Assembly (NCBI RefSeq): GCF_002001045.1
Contig: NZ_MUNR01000007.1
Span: 59,494-123,493 of the forward strand
Length of the DNA stretch: 64,000 nucleotides
Direction of reading: 5' to 3'
DNA from: Rhodanobacter sp. C01
GTDB taxonomy: Bacteria > Pseudomonadota > Gammaproteobacteria > Xanthomonadales > Rhodanobacteraceae
Under the pieces are notes generated by a model. It worked only from the letters and a program-made list of their open reading frames with translations. It searched no databases and had not been told where the DNA came from. The translations under genes were made by a program, and so were the position numbers. Of the stretch, positions 53,090 through 64,000 are shown in pieces (the first letter of the stretch is position 1; each line of letters opens with the position of its first letter).

Positions 53090-54823
53090 TCAGCCCGCCT
53101 TGGCGGTTTCCTCGCGATCGACGTGATGGGTGACCCACCACTGTTGGCCCAGACCAACCAGGCCGTTGACTGCGTAATACAGGCACAGGCCGGCGGGGAA
53201 GAATGCGAACATCACCGTGAACAGCAGTGGCATGACCTTCATCATCTTGGCCTGGGCCGGATCCATGCCCGCAGCGGCCGGATTCAGCCATTGCGTGCCC
53301 AGCATCACCAGCGCGTAGATGATCGGCAGGATGTAGAGCGGGTCGTGCGCGCTCAGATCCGGGATCCACAGGAACGGCGCATGGCGCAGTTCCAGGCTGT
53401 AGGTCAGTACGTAATACAGGCCATAGAACACCGGCATGGTGATCAGCACCGGCAGGCAGCCGCCCATCGGGTTGACCTTCTCCTTCTTGTACAGCTCCAT
53501 GGTGGCTTGCTGCATCTTCTGCTTGTCGTCGCCGTAACGCTCCTTGAGCGCCTGGATACGCGGTGCCAGCTTGCGCATCTTGGCGCTGGACTTGTATTGC
53601 ACCGCCGTCAGCTTCCAGGTCAGGCCCTTGATCAGCAGCACCAGCAGGATGATCGCCACGCCCCAGTTGTGCGCGATGCCATCCAGGAAGGACAACACTT
53701 CGTGCATCGGCACGGCAATCAGCTTGAACATGCCGTAGTCGATGGTCAGATCCAGCCCTGGCGCGATTGCGTCCAGCGTGCCCTGCACGTTCGGGCCGAG
53801 GTACAGGCGCGCAGCACTGGTAGTGCTCTGCCCTGGCGCCACGCTCAACGAGGGGCCGACCGCTCGAATCAGGTAGCGCGGCTGCGCACTGTCGGGGTTG
53901 ATCGTCTCGGTGACGTAGTGAACGGTCTGGTCGGCCGGCGGGATCCACGCGGCGAAGAAGTACAGCCGCAGCATGGCCGCCCAACCACCCTTGATCTGGC
54001 TGTCGAGCTGATCCTTCGGTTCCTTGAAATCCTTGAACAACAACTTCTGGAACTTCTCGCCGGTATACCAGGCGGCACCCTGGAAACTGCGCGACTCCGG
54101 GTGGGACATATTGGTCAGCCAGTTGCCAACCGCCACCGGCGCAACCCGCAGCAGCTGCTGGTAGGCATTGCCGGTCCATGGCTGGCTGCCGCCGTTGTCG
54201 ATGCGCTGGCTCAGGCCGATCACGTAGCTGCCGCGCTTGAAGCTGTAGGTCTTGGTAACCTTGAGGCCGGCCGCGTCCTGCCAGGTCAGATCGACATTCA
54301 GCTCGTTCTGCCCCTCGGCCATCGTATACGTGGTCTTTGCGCTCTCGAACACGGCCTGATGGTTCGGCTGATCCTGCGCCGCGGTATCGCTGCTGCTGAC
54401 CAGGCCGTTCTGCGCCACGAAGTAGTTCGCCGGATCGTTGTCCAGCAGCACGGTCGGGGCGGGATTGGGATCCTTGCGGGTCCGCGGTGCATTCGGGTAC
54501 GCCAGCAGATCCGCATGCACCACGCTGCCACCGCGGGTGTCCACGGTCAGCTGCAGCAAATCGGTGGTGATGCTGATCAGCTGTACCGGGGCCTGCCCGA
54601 CGGCAGCGTCATTGCCGATGGCGCCGACCTTGCCGGATGCTGCGCTGGCCGACGGGATGGCGCCTGGCACGCTACCGTCCGCTGACGACGGGATGCCCGC
54701 GCTGGAAGATGCGCTGGCGACCGCAGCCTGCGGCGGCGGGGCGTAGTCCTTCTCCCAGGCCTGAAACAGCAGGTAAGCCACGGCCAGCAGGGCGAACATG
54801 AGGAAGGTGCGCGTTTGATTCAT
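53090..54823 (-). CDS. yidC: Membrane protein insertase YidC
   Basis: The 577-residue protein inserts and folds inner-membrane proteins. It begins with a membrane helix (MNQTRTFLMFALLAVAYLLF), followed by a large periplasmic beta-sandwich domain (residues about 60-340). The conserved five-helix insertase core follows (LDGIAHNWGVAIILLVLLIKG, MGGCLPVLITMPVFYGLYYVL), ending with VMFAFFPAGLCLYYAVNGLVG. The start at 54823 is at the anchor helix. rnpA precedes it with only 97 bases between, too little for yidD. Confidence 0.97.
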   Translation of the reverse strand: MNQTRTFLMFALLAVAYLLFQAWEKDYAPPPQAAVASASSSAGIPSSADGSVPGAIPSASAASGKVGAIGNDAAVGQAPVQLISITTDLLQLTVDTRGGSVVHADLLAYPNAPRTRKDPNPAPTVLLDNDPANYFVAQNGLVSSSDTAAQDQPNHQAVFESAKTTYTMAEGQNELNVDLTWQDAAGLKVTKTYSFKRGSYVIGLSQRIDNGGSQPWTGNAYQQLLRVAPVAVGNWLTNMSHPESRSFQGAAWYTGEKFQKLLFKDFKEPKDQLDSQIKGGWAAMLRLYFFAAWIPPADQTVHYVTETINPDSAQPRYLIRAVGPSLSVAPGQSTTSAARLYLGPNVQGTLDAIAPGLDLTIDYGMFKLIAVPMHEVLSFLDGIAHNWGVAIILLVLLIKGLTWKLTAVQYKSSAKMRKLAPRIQALKERYGDDKQKMQQATMELYKKEKVNPMGGCLPVLITMPVFYGLYYVLTYSLELRHAPFLWIPDLSAHDPLYILPIIYALVMLGTQWLNPAAAGMDPAQAKMMKVMPLLFTVMFAFFPAGLCLYYAVNGLVGLGQQWWVTHHVDREETAKAG

Positions 54824-54920
54824 CGCGTAGCAGATCCGGGTAACGCCACGACACTTGAACGCCGCGGAGGGCAAAAGAGGAAAGGGTAACGCCCGATTGT
54901 GGCGGCGGCGTCCGCCCGCT

Positions 54921-55289
54921 TCAATGGCTGGATGGCTCGGGCCGGTTCACCAGCAGCTTTTTCCACAGCCCGTCGAGCTCGGCGAGCAATTGCGGACCGG
55001 GTACGCCGGCTGCCTGCTCGCGCGCCATCACCATCAGGTCGATCGCCGGCAACTGGTGCTGGATGCGTCGGAACGATTCGCGCAGCAGTCGCTTGATGCG
55101 ATTGCGCTCCACCGCGCGCTTGGAAACACGCTTGGAAATCGCCAGTCCGAGCCGAGCATGCCCCAGTTCGTTCACGCGATAACGCAAATGAAAACAGCGG
55201 CCGCCTGCGCGTCCGCTGCTTGTCCGCAAGGCGGCGAAATCACCAGGCCGACGTAACCGCGCCTCGCGCGGCAACCCGGCGGTTGGCAT
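54921..55289 (-). CDS. rnpA: Ribonuclease P protein component
   Basis: The 122-residue basic protein is the protein subunit of RNase P, which matures tRNA 5' ends. The RNR box is present as SKRAVERNRIKRLLRESFR, preceded by LGLAISKRVSK, and the N-terminus shows RLRRPGDFAALR. It is downstream of rpmH with 15 bases between, the standard arrangement. Confidence 0.95.
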   Translation of the reverse strand: MPTAGLPREARLRRPGDFAALRTSSGRAGGRCFHLRYRVNELGHARLGLAISKRVSKRAVERNRIKRLLRESFRRIQHQLPAIDLMVMAREQAAGVPGPQLLAELDGLWKKLLVNRPEPSSH

Positions 55290-55304
55290 GTTCGCTAGCC
55301 TGGT

Positions 55305-55439
55305 TTACGGAATCAGGCGCTTGCGACCCTTGGCGCGACGCGCGTTCAGGATCTTGCGACCATCGGCCGTGGCCATACGGGCACGGAAACCGTGCGTGCG
55401 TGCGCGCTTGAGCTTGCTGGGCTGGAAGGTCCGCTTCAT
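55305..55439 (-). CDS. rpmH: 50S ribosomal protein L34
   Basis: The 44-residue protein is L34, complete and canonical: [20 protein letters not shown], with [20 protein letters not shown]. The start at 55439 is fixed by this conserved N-terminus. It diverges from dnaA and is cotranscribed with rnpA. Confidence 0.98.
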   Translation of the reverse strand: MKRTFQPSKLKRARTHGFRARMATADGRKILNARRAKGRKRLIP

Positions 55440-55630
55440 GGCATTACTCCGAAGGGAATGTGGATAAAAAGGTTGGAAAGTATGTCGGGTATCCGCCACT
55501 GCTGTCAAATGGCGCTTGACCGTGCCCTGTGGATACCCGTGTGGATATCTTGCAGTGAGCAGGCGGATGCAGCTGCTAGACTTGTCCATTCCCAGCGCGC
55601 AAGCGCCAAGCTAAGTGGCTGATTTTATCC
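55440..55630. promoter_or_regulatory. rpmH-dnaA intergenic region with DnaA-box-like sequences
   Basis: This 191-bp spacer carries one perfect DnaA box on the minus strand (55459-55467, TGTGGATAA) and two with a changed last base (TGTGGATAC at 55528-55536, TGTGGATAT at 55540-55548). Such boxes usually mediate autoregulation of dnaA and may also be part of the origin. Confidence 0.7.
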
Positions 55631-56965
55631 ATGAGTGATCTGTGGCGGCGCTGCCTTGAGCGTCTGGAAGGCGATTTAAGTGCCGAAGACCTGCATACCT
55701 GGCTGATGCCGTTGCAGGCGCGCGAGGATGTCGACGGCCTGCAGCTGTTTGCGCCGAATTCCTACACGCTGGATACTGTGCGCGAGCGCTACCTGTTGCA
55801 GATCGAAACCGTGCTGCTGCATCTGACCGGGCAGTCCTGGCCGGTACGGCTGGACGTAGGCTCCAGCTCGGCCCGGCCCGTGCCGATAGCCAAACCGGCC
55901 GCCGCGTCGCGGGCCACGCCGGAACAGCCGGCAGCACCGGCTTTTACCCACAATCTGGACCCGCACTACACCTTCGAGACCTTCGTCGAGGGCAAGTCCA
56001 ACCAGCTCGGCAAGGCCGCCGCGATCCAGGTAGCGACGAATCCGGGCCGGGCCTACAACCCGCTGCTGCTCTACGGCGGCACTGGCTTGGGCAAGACCCA
56101 TTTGATGCACGCCGCGGGCAACCTGATGCGTGAGCGCAATCCGAACTGCAAGGTGCTCTACCTGCGCTCGGAACAGTTCGTCGGCTCGATGATCGAAGCC
56201 TTGCGCACCAAGAGCATGGACGAGTTCAAGCGCCGCTTCCGTTCGGTTGATGCGCTGCTGATCGACGACATCCAGTTCTTCGCCGGCAAGGACACCACGC
56301 AGGAAGAGTTCTTCCACACCTTCAACGCGCTGTTCGAATCCAAGCAGCAGATCATCCTCACCTGCGATCGCTATCCGAAGGAAGTGGACAAGCTGGAGCC
56401 GCGGCTGAAATCGCGACTGGGCTGGGGCCTGAGCGTGGCGATCGAGCCACCGGACTTCGAGACGCGCGCAGCGATCCTGCTGGCCAAGGCCCACGAAAAA
56501 GGTGTAGCGGTGGACGAAAACGTGGCGATGCTGCTGGCCAAGCGCATCCGCTCCAACGTGCGCGATCTCGAGGGTGCCCTGAACACGCTGGCGGCACGCG
56601 CGAATTTCTACGGCAAGCCGATCACCACCGATTTCGCCGAGGAAACCCTGCGTGACCTGCTCGCCACGCATGCCCAGGCGATCACGATCCCGAACATCCA
56701 GAAGATCACCGCCGAGTACTTCAACGTGCGGCTGCAGGATCTGCTGTCCAAGCGACGCGTACGTTCGCTGGCCCGACCGCGCCAGATCGCGATGACGCTG
56801 TCGAAGGAGCTCACCGAGCACAGCCTGCCGGAGATCGGCGAGGCATTCGGTGGTCGTGACCACACCACCGTGATGCACGCCTGCAAGACGATCCGCAAGT
56901 TTGTCGAAACCGACCCACGCATGCGCCAGGACTGGGAACAGTTGATCCGCACGTTGACCGGCTGA
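55631..56965 (+). CDS. dnaA: Chromosomal replication initiator DnaA
   Basis: The 444-residue AAA+ protein binds DnaA boxes and opens oriC. Domain I is at the N-terminus ([20 protein letters not shown]). A short alanine/proline-rich domain II (about residues 78-105) follows. Domain III has Walker A GGTGLGKT (149-156) and [12 protein letters not shown], and domain IV the DnaA signature [12 protein letters not shown]. The start at 55631 fits the family. It is upstream of dnaN with a 255-bp origin-like gap. Confidence 0.97.
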   Translation: MSDLWRRCLERLEGDLSAEDLHTWLMPLQAREDVDGLQLFAPNSYTLDTVRERYLLQIETVLLHLTGQSWPVRLDVGSSSARPVPIAKPAAASRATPEQPAAPAFTHNLDPHYTFETFVEGKSNQLGKAAAIQVATNPGRAYNPLLLYGGTGLGKTHLMHAAGNLMRERNPNCKVLYLRSEQFVGSMIEALRTKSMDEFKRRFRSVDALLIDDIQFFAGKDTTQEEFFHTFNALFESKQQIILTCDRYPKEVDKLEPRLKSRLGWGLSVAIEPPDFETRAAILLAKAHEKGVAVDENVAMLLAKRIRSNVRDLEGALNTLAARANFYGKPITTDFAEETLRDLLATHAQAITIPNIQKITAEYFNVRLQDLLSKRRVRSLARPRQIAMTLSKELTEHSLPEIGEAFGGRDHTTVMHACKTIRKFVETDPRMRQDWEQLIRTLTG

Positions 56966-57220
56966 GTCGGTTTTCCGTGCACCCGCGCAAAATTTATGGA
57001 TAACCGGGGGTCGAAGCTGTGGATAATGGGTGGATGGATTCGCCTCTGAAGTTATCCACAAATAGCCCACCGTCAGGCAGCAACTTCGAGCACAGCCTAG
57101 TTTTCATCCAACATGCTGATTTTTAAAGAAATAGTGAAGAAAAAAAGTTACCCACAGCGCCTACTACAACCACTAAACTTCTTTTAAAGACAAAACAGCA
57201 ACAGAAGGGGAAGCCAAACC
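56966..57220. other. Candidate replication origin (oriC) between dnaA and dnaN
   Basis: The gap holds two perfect DnaA boxes in opposite orientation (TGTGGATAA at 57018-57026, TTATCCACA at 57052-57060) and two one-mismatch sites (TATGGATAA at 56995-57003, TTACCCACA at 57148-57156). A strongly A/T-rich tract at about 57117-57150 is suitable as the unwinding element. Position between dnaA and dnaN is where oriC lies in many gammaproteobacteria outside the enterics. Confidence 0.75.
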
Positions 57221-58321
57221 ATGCAATTCAGCATCCAACGAGAAGCGCTGCTAAAGCCACTGCAACAAGTGGTCGGTGTCGTCGAACGACGCCAGACGCT
57301 GCCCGTATTGGCCAACCTTTTGGTGAAGGTCGCCAACAACCGACTCTCCCTGACTGGCACCGATCTGGAAGTCGAGATGGTGGCCACGGCGGATGCCGAG
57401 AAACTGGCTGATGGCGAGATCACCATTCCCGCGCGCAAGCTGTTCGACATCGTTCGTGCACTGCCGGATGGCGCCAGGATCGACCTGAAGCTCAACAGCG
57501 ATCGCGTGGCGCTCAATGCCGGCCGCAGCCGTTTCACGCTGACTACCTTGCCAGCCAGCGAATTCCCCACCATCGATGAAATCGAACTGGTGGAAAAGGT
57601 CAGCCTGCCCGAAGAGGCGTTGCGTGATTTGATGGAGCGCACCGCGTTCGCGATGGCGAATCAGGATGTCCGCTATTACCTCAACGGCATGCTGCTGGAC
57701 CTGCAGGAACATACCTTGCGCTGTGTGGCCACCGACGGTCATCGCTTGGCGATGAAGGAAACCCAGCTGCAGAGCTCGGTAACCACGCGGCGGCAGATCA
57801 TCATTCCGCGCAAGGGCGTCAACGAACTGATTGGCTTGCTGGAAAACGGCGACGGCCAGGTGGAACTGGAGTTCGGCCGCAACCATCTGCGTGTACGCCG
57901 TGGCGATGTGGTTTTTACCTCCAAACTGATTGACGGTCGTTTCCCGGATTACGAAGCAGTCATCCCCCTCGGTGCCGACAAGAACGCCACGCTCGACCGC
58001 GAGGTACTGCGCGGCGCCCTGCAACGCGCCGCGATTCTCTCCAACGAGAAATACCGCGGTGTGCGCCTGGAACTGTCGCCTGGCAAGCTGCGCATCGTGG
58101 CGCACAATCCCGAGCAGGAAGAGGCTGTCGAGGAAGTCGAGGCGGACACCCATGTGTCGGATCTGGCCGTGGGCTTCAACGTGGGCTACCTGCTCGATGC
58201 CCTGGCCGCGCTGAGGGGCGACAAGGCGCGGCTAAGCCTGCGCGATGCACAATCCAGCTGCCTGGTGCAGGAGCACGACAACGAGCATTCGCGCCACGTC
58301 ATCATGCCGTTGCGGCTCTGA
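57221..58321 (+). CDS. dnaN: DNA polymerase III beta subunit (sliding clamp)
   Basis: The 366-residue clamp confers processivity on the replicase. Three repeated domains are evident; recognisable segments are MQFSIQREALLKPLQQVVGV at the start, LPVLANLLVKV, the mid-chain ATDGHRLAMKE, and a C-terminal HVIMPLRL that forms the partner-binding end. Full length, directly after the origin-like gap. Confidence 0.97.
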   Translation: MQFSIQREALLKPLQQVVGVVERRQTLPVLANLLVKVANNRLSLTGTDLEVEMVATADAEKLADGEITIPARKLFDIVRALPDGARIDLKLNSDRVALNAGRSRFTLTTLPASEFPTIDEIELVEKVSLPEEALRDLMERTAFAMANQDVRYYLNGMLLDLQEHTLRCVATDGHRLAMKETQLQSSVTTRRQIIIPRKGVNELIGLLENGDGQVELEFGRNHLRVRRGDVVFTSKLIDGRFPDYEAVIPLGADKNATLDREVLRGALQRAAILSNEKYRGVRLELSPGKLRIVAHNPEQEEAVEEVEADTHVSDLAVGFNVGYLLDALAALRGDKARLSLRDAQSSCLVQEHDNEHSRHVIMPLRL

Positions 58322-58416
58322 CATCCAACGCATGGCGTTTACTGATTACGACAAAACCAGGCAACGCCGAGGATGCCGAGAGGCTCCTCGGCGTTCTTGT
58401 TTGTGGACGTACCGCC

Positions 58417-62026
<3,610 letters not shown>

Positions 62027-62259
62027 CCTCTGCGGTTGGCGTGAGCGGTGCATCGGCCATGGCGCCGTATTGCCGGATATCGCGGCAGGGATTGCCGCGA
62101 GTGCGCCTCAAAGATGCGGATTCGACCAGCAACACCACCCAAGTAATTGATTTTTAACAATCTTTCATGCGGCAGTGCGACTTGTTATGCCTGCCCGCTC
62201 GGGTTACGCTCCGTAATCCCCCGCGTCACTGGCGACGCGCACACGAGATGAGGATGACC

Positions 62260-63543
62260 ATGAAGCATGTCCGTGGGTTGACGATGCTGGCGAGCGCAGC
62301 CCTGCTGCTGACACTGGCAAGCAGTCCGGCGCTGGCCAGTGACACGTCCAAGACCAAGCAGGAAGTGCAGTACCCCAACGCGACCCGCGTGGCACCGAAA
62401 CTCGATCTGACCAGCGAAAAAGAGCAGAAGCAGCTCAACGCGGGTCTGGATGCGGTCAGCGCCGGCGACAAGGCCAAGGCCGAGCAGACGCTGCAGCCGC
62501 TGGTCGACGGCAGCAAGAGCAAGTACGCCCAGGCACTCGCGCTGCAGGGTCTGGCCACGATCAAGTACAACGACGGCGACCTCAAGAATGCCATCGCCTT
62601 GCTGCAGCGTTCACTGGCCATTGGCGTGATGCCGAACGACACCTACTTCCAGCTGGAGTACATGCTGGCGCAGTTCCAGCTGGCCGACGAGCAATACCAG
62701 CCAGCGCTGGACACGGTGACCAAGTGGCGCGCCGAGGGCAAGAAGGAAACCGCCAACTCCTATGCGCTCGAAGGCAATGCCGATTACCGCCTGGGCAAGT
62801 ATCCCGAGGCGATTGCCGCGATCAAGAAGGCGCAGTCGTTGACCGACAAGCCGGAGGCCAGCTGGAATCAGATCCTGATGGCCAGCTATTCGGAGTCCGG
62901 CCAGGGTGATCAGGCGGCGAAGGTGGCCGAGGACAATTACGCCGCCAATCCGAAAGACCCGGACGCACTCAACAATGCTGTCGCGGTGCTGATGCAGGCG
63001 CAGAAGAATCCCGAAGCGATCCAGCTGATGGAAAAGGCGCGTGCCAACGGCGCGCTCAACGAAACCAATTACGTGAACCTGGCCAAGCTGTATCTGATCT
63101 CGGCGCAGTCCGGCAATGATCCCAAGCCGAACGCGACCAAGGCCTCGCAGGTACTTGAGGAAGGTATGGGCAAGGGCGTGGTCACCTCCAGTGCGGACAA
63201 TGAAATGCTGCTGGGGCAGGCCTACGAGATGGCGGACAACACCAGCAAGGCGCTCGACACCTACAGCAAGGCTGCGTCGACCGCCACCGACGGCGAAGCT
63301 GCCCTGCGCGCCGGACAACTGCTGCTGACCGAAAACAAATACAGTCAGGCCAAGAGCATGCTGCAGCAGAGCCTTGACAAGGGTGTAAAGCGCAAGGGGC
63401 CCGCGTACATGCTGCTGGCCGAAAGCGAGATCGGCCTGAAGGACAAGGCGGCTGCGATTGCGGCACTGAAGCAGGCCGAACAGCAGCCGGAAACTGCCGA
63501 CAGGGCAAGGGCCAGGCTGAAACAGATCGGTGCCGGCAAATAA
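62260..63543 (+). CDS. Secreted TPR-repeat protein upstream of tonB
   Basis: The 427-residue protein has a signal peptide (MKHVRGLTMLASAALLLTLA, cleavage at ALA-SD near residue 26). At least seven helical repeats of TPR character follow (for example YAQALALQGLATIKYNDGDL, YALEGNADYRLGKYPEAI, GKALDTYSKAASTATDGEA). The ATG at 62260 has AGATGAGG six bases upstream and is preferred to ATGs 6 and 12 bases before. It lies between gyrB and tonB, a placement shared by related genomes, so it may work with the Ton system in the periplasm; its role is not established. Confidence 0.85.
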   Translation: MKHVRGLTMLASAALLLTLASSPALASDTSKTKQEVQYPNATRVAPKLDLTSEKEQKQLNAGLDAVSAGDKAKAEQTLQPLVDGSKSKYAQALALQGLATIKYNDGDLKNAIALLQRSLAIGVMPNDTYFQLEYMLAQFQLADEQYQPALDTVTKWRAEGKKETANSYALEGNADYRLGKYPEAIAAIKKAQSLTDKPEASWNQILMASYSESGQGDQAAKVAEDNYAANPKDPDALNNAVAVLMQAQKNPEAIQLMEKARANGALNETNYVNLAKLYLISAQSGNDPKPNATKASQVLEEGMGKGVVTSSADNEMLLGQAYEMADNTSKALDTYSKAASTATDGEAALRAGQLLLTENKYSQAKSMLQQSLDKGVKRKGPAYMLLAESEIGLKDKAAAIAALKQAEQQPETADRARARLKQIGAGK

Positions 63544-63560
63544 AGCCGGATCGCGAATGC

Positions 63561-63593
63561 GCGAGGCAGATGGACGTCCATCCAATGCCTCGC
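63561..63593. other. Nested inverted repeat between the TPR gene and tonB
   Basis: An outer pair (GCGAGGCA / TGCCTCGC) encloses an inner palindrome (TGGACGTCCA), forming an interrupted hairpin 18 bases after the TPR stop. There is no T-run, so its role as terminator or transcript-stability element is open. Confidence 0.45.
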
Positions 63594-63745
63594 GGGTGCT
63601 ATACAAAAGACATGTGCTGTTGTACCGTTGAAACCTTTCCCTGCGTCTCCTCAGCGGCGAGTTCCGTCAAGGCATCAACAGACGGATTCGAGTTACGCCC
63701 TGTGGCAACGTTCTCTTCCGATTGATCAGCTCCAGACAGTGACAG

Positions 63746-64000
<255 letters not shown>

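Noticed and set aside
62081..62099. 7-bp hairpin after gyrB (CGCGGCA / TGCCGCG)
   Set aside because: No T-run follows and the stem is short for a GC-rich genome, so it is not called as a terminator.

Overview
The window reads as one continuous stretch of a high-GC gammaproteobacterial chromosome around the replication origin. Gene families and order point to the Xanthomonadales, most likely Rhodanobacteraceae (Rhodanobacter/Dyella-like). The pointers are the dnaA-dnaN-recF-gyrB cluster followed by a TPR gene and tonB, an Oar-like TonB receptor linked to a tryptophan-halogenase-like gene, and dapF-DUF484-xerC-hslVU synteny. This placement is an inference from protein families; no 16S or marker search could be run. 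I see no rRNA, tRNA, CRISPR array, insertion sequence or prophage.

Layout. 1-6.8 kb is housekeeping and accessory: an acyltransferase cut by the left edge, a Bax-inhibitor-like membrane protein, hemC, DUF481, a WYL regulator, a patatin, DUF488 and a glycosyltransferase. 6.9-8.7 kb holds parB and parA. 8.7-23.5 kb is a carbohydrate-uptake locus in two halves around rsmG and a small SPFH gene. The first half is an ABC ATPase divergent from a GH1 beta-glucosidase. The second runs LacI regulator, TonB receptor, flavin halogenase homologue, GH144-type glucanase, lipoprotein binding protein and two permeases. Two near-identical operator-like sites (9970-9981 and 13175-13186) tie the halves together. 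The likely scheme is import of a glucan across the outer membrane, periplasmic cleavage, ABC import and cytosolic beta-glucosidase action; beta-1,2-glucan is a guess from the GH144 family.

23.5-34 kb holds pirin, UPF0149-xthA, a cold-shock gene, the oligopeptidase prlC, a translationally coupled trio (cyclic-nucleotide/patatin protein, gamma carbonic anhydrase, low-molecular-weight phosphatase-like protein), a TonB-type protein lacking its TonB domain, and a PNGase-A-like secreted amidase. 34-36.2 kb is a scar: a truncated ykgJ relative, a zinc alcohol dehydrogenase interrupted by an in-frame amber codon, its divergent MerR regulator with a classical MerR promoter, then intact ykgJ and aroE. 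37-51.6 kb holds a RimK-like ATP-grasp protein and GNAT, an orphan outer-membrane efflux protein, lptM-dapF-DUF484-xerC, a decayed family 9 glycosyltransferase, hslVU, a GST, a Spy-like protein and a PfkB sugar kinase.

51.6-64 kb is the origin region: mnmE, yidC, rnpA and rpmH leftward; dnaA, dnaN, recF, gyrB, a TPR protein and tonB (cut by the right edge) rightward. DnaA boxes flank dnaA, and the dnaA-dnaN gap has the AT-rich tract expected of oriC. recF carries two perfect 16-bp parS palindromes inside its coding sequence, presumably the loading sites for the ParB encoded about 50 kb away.
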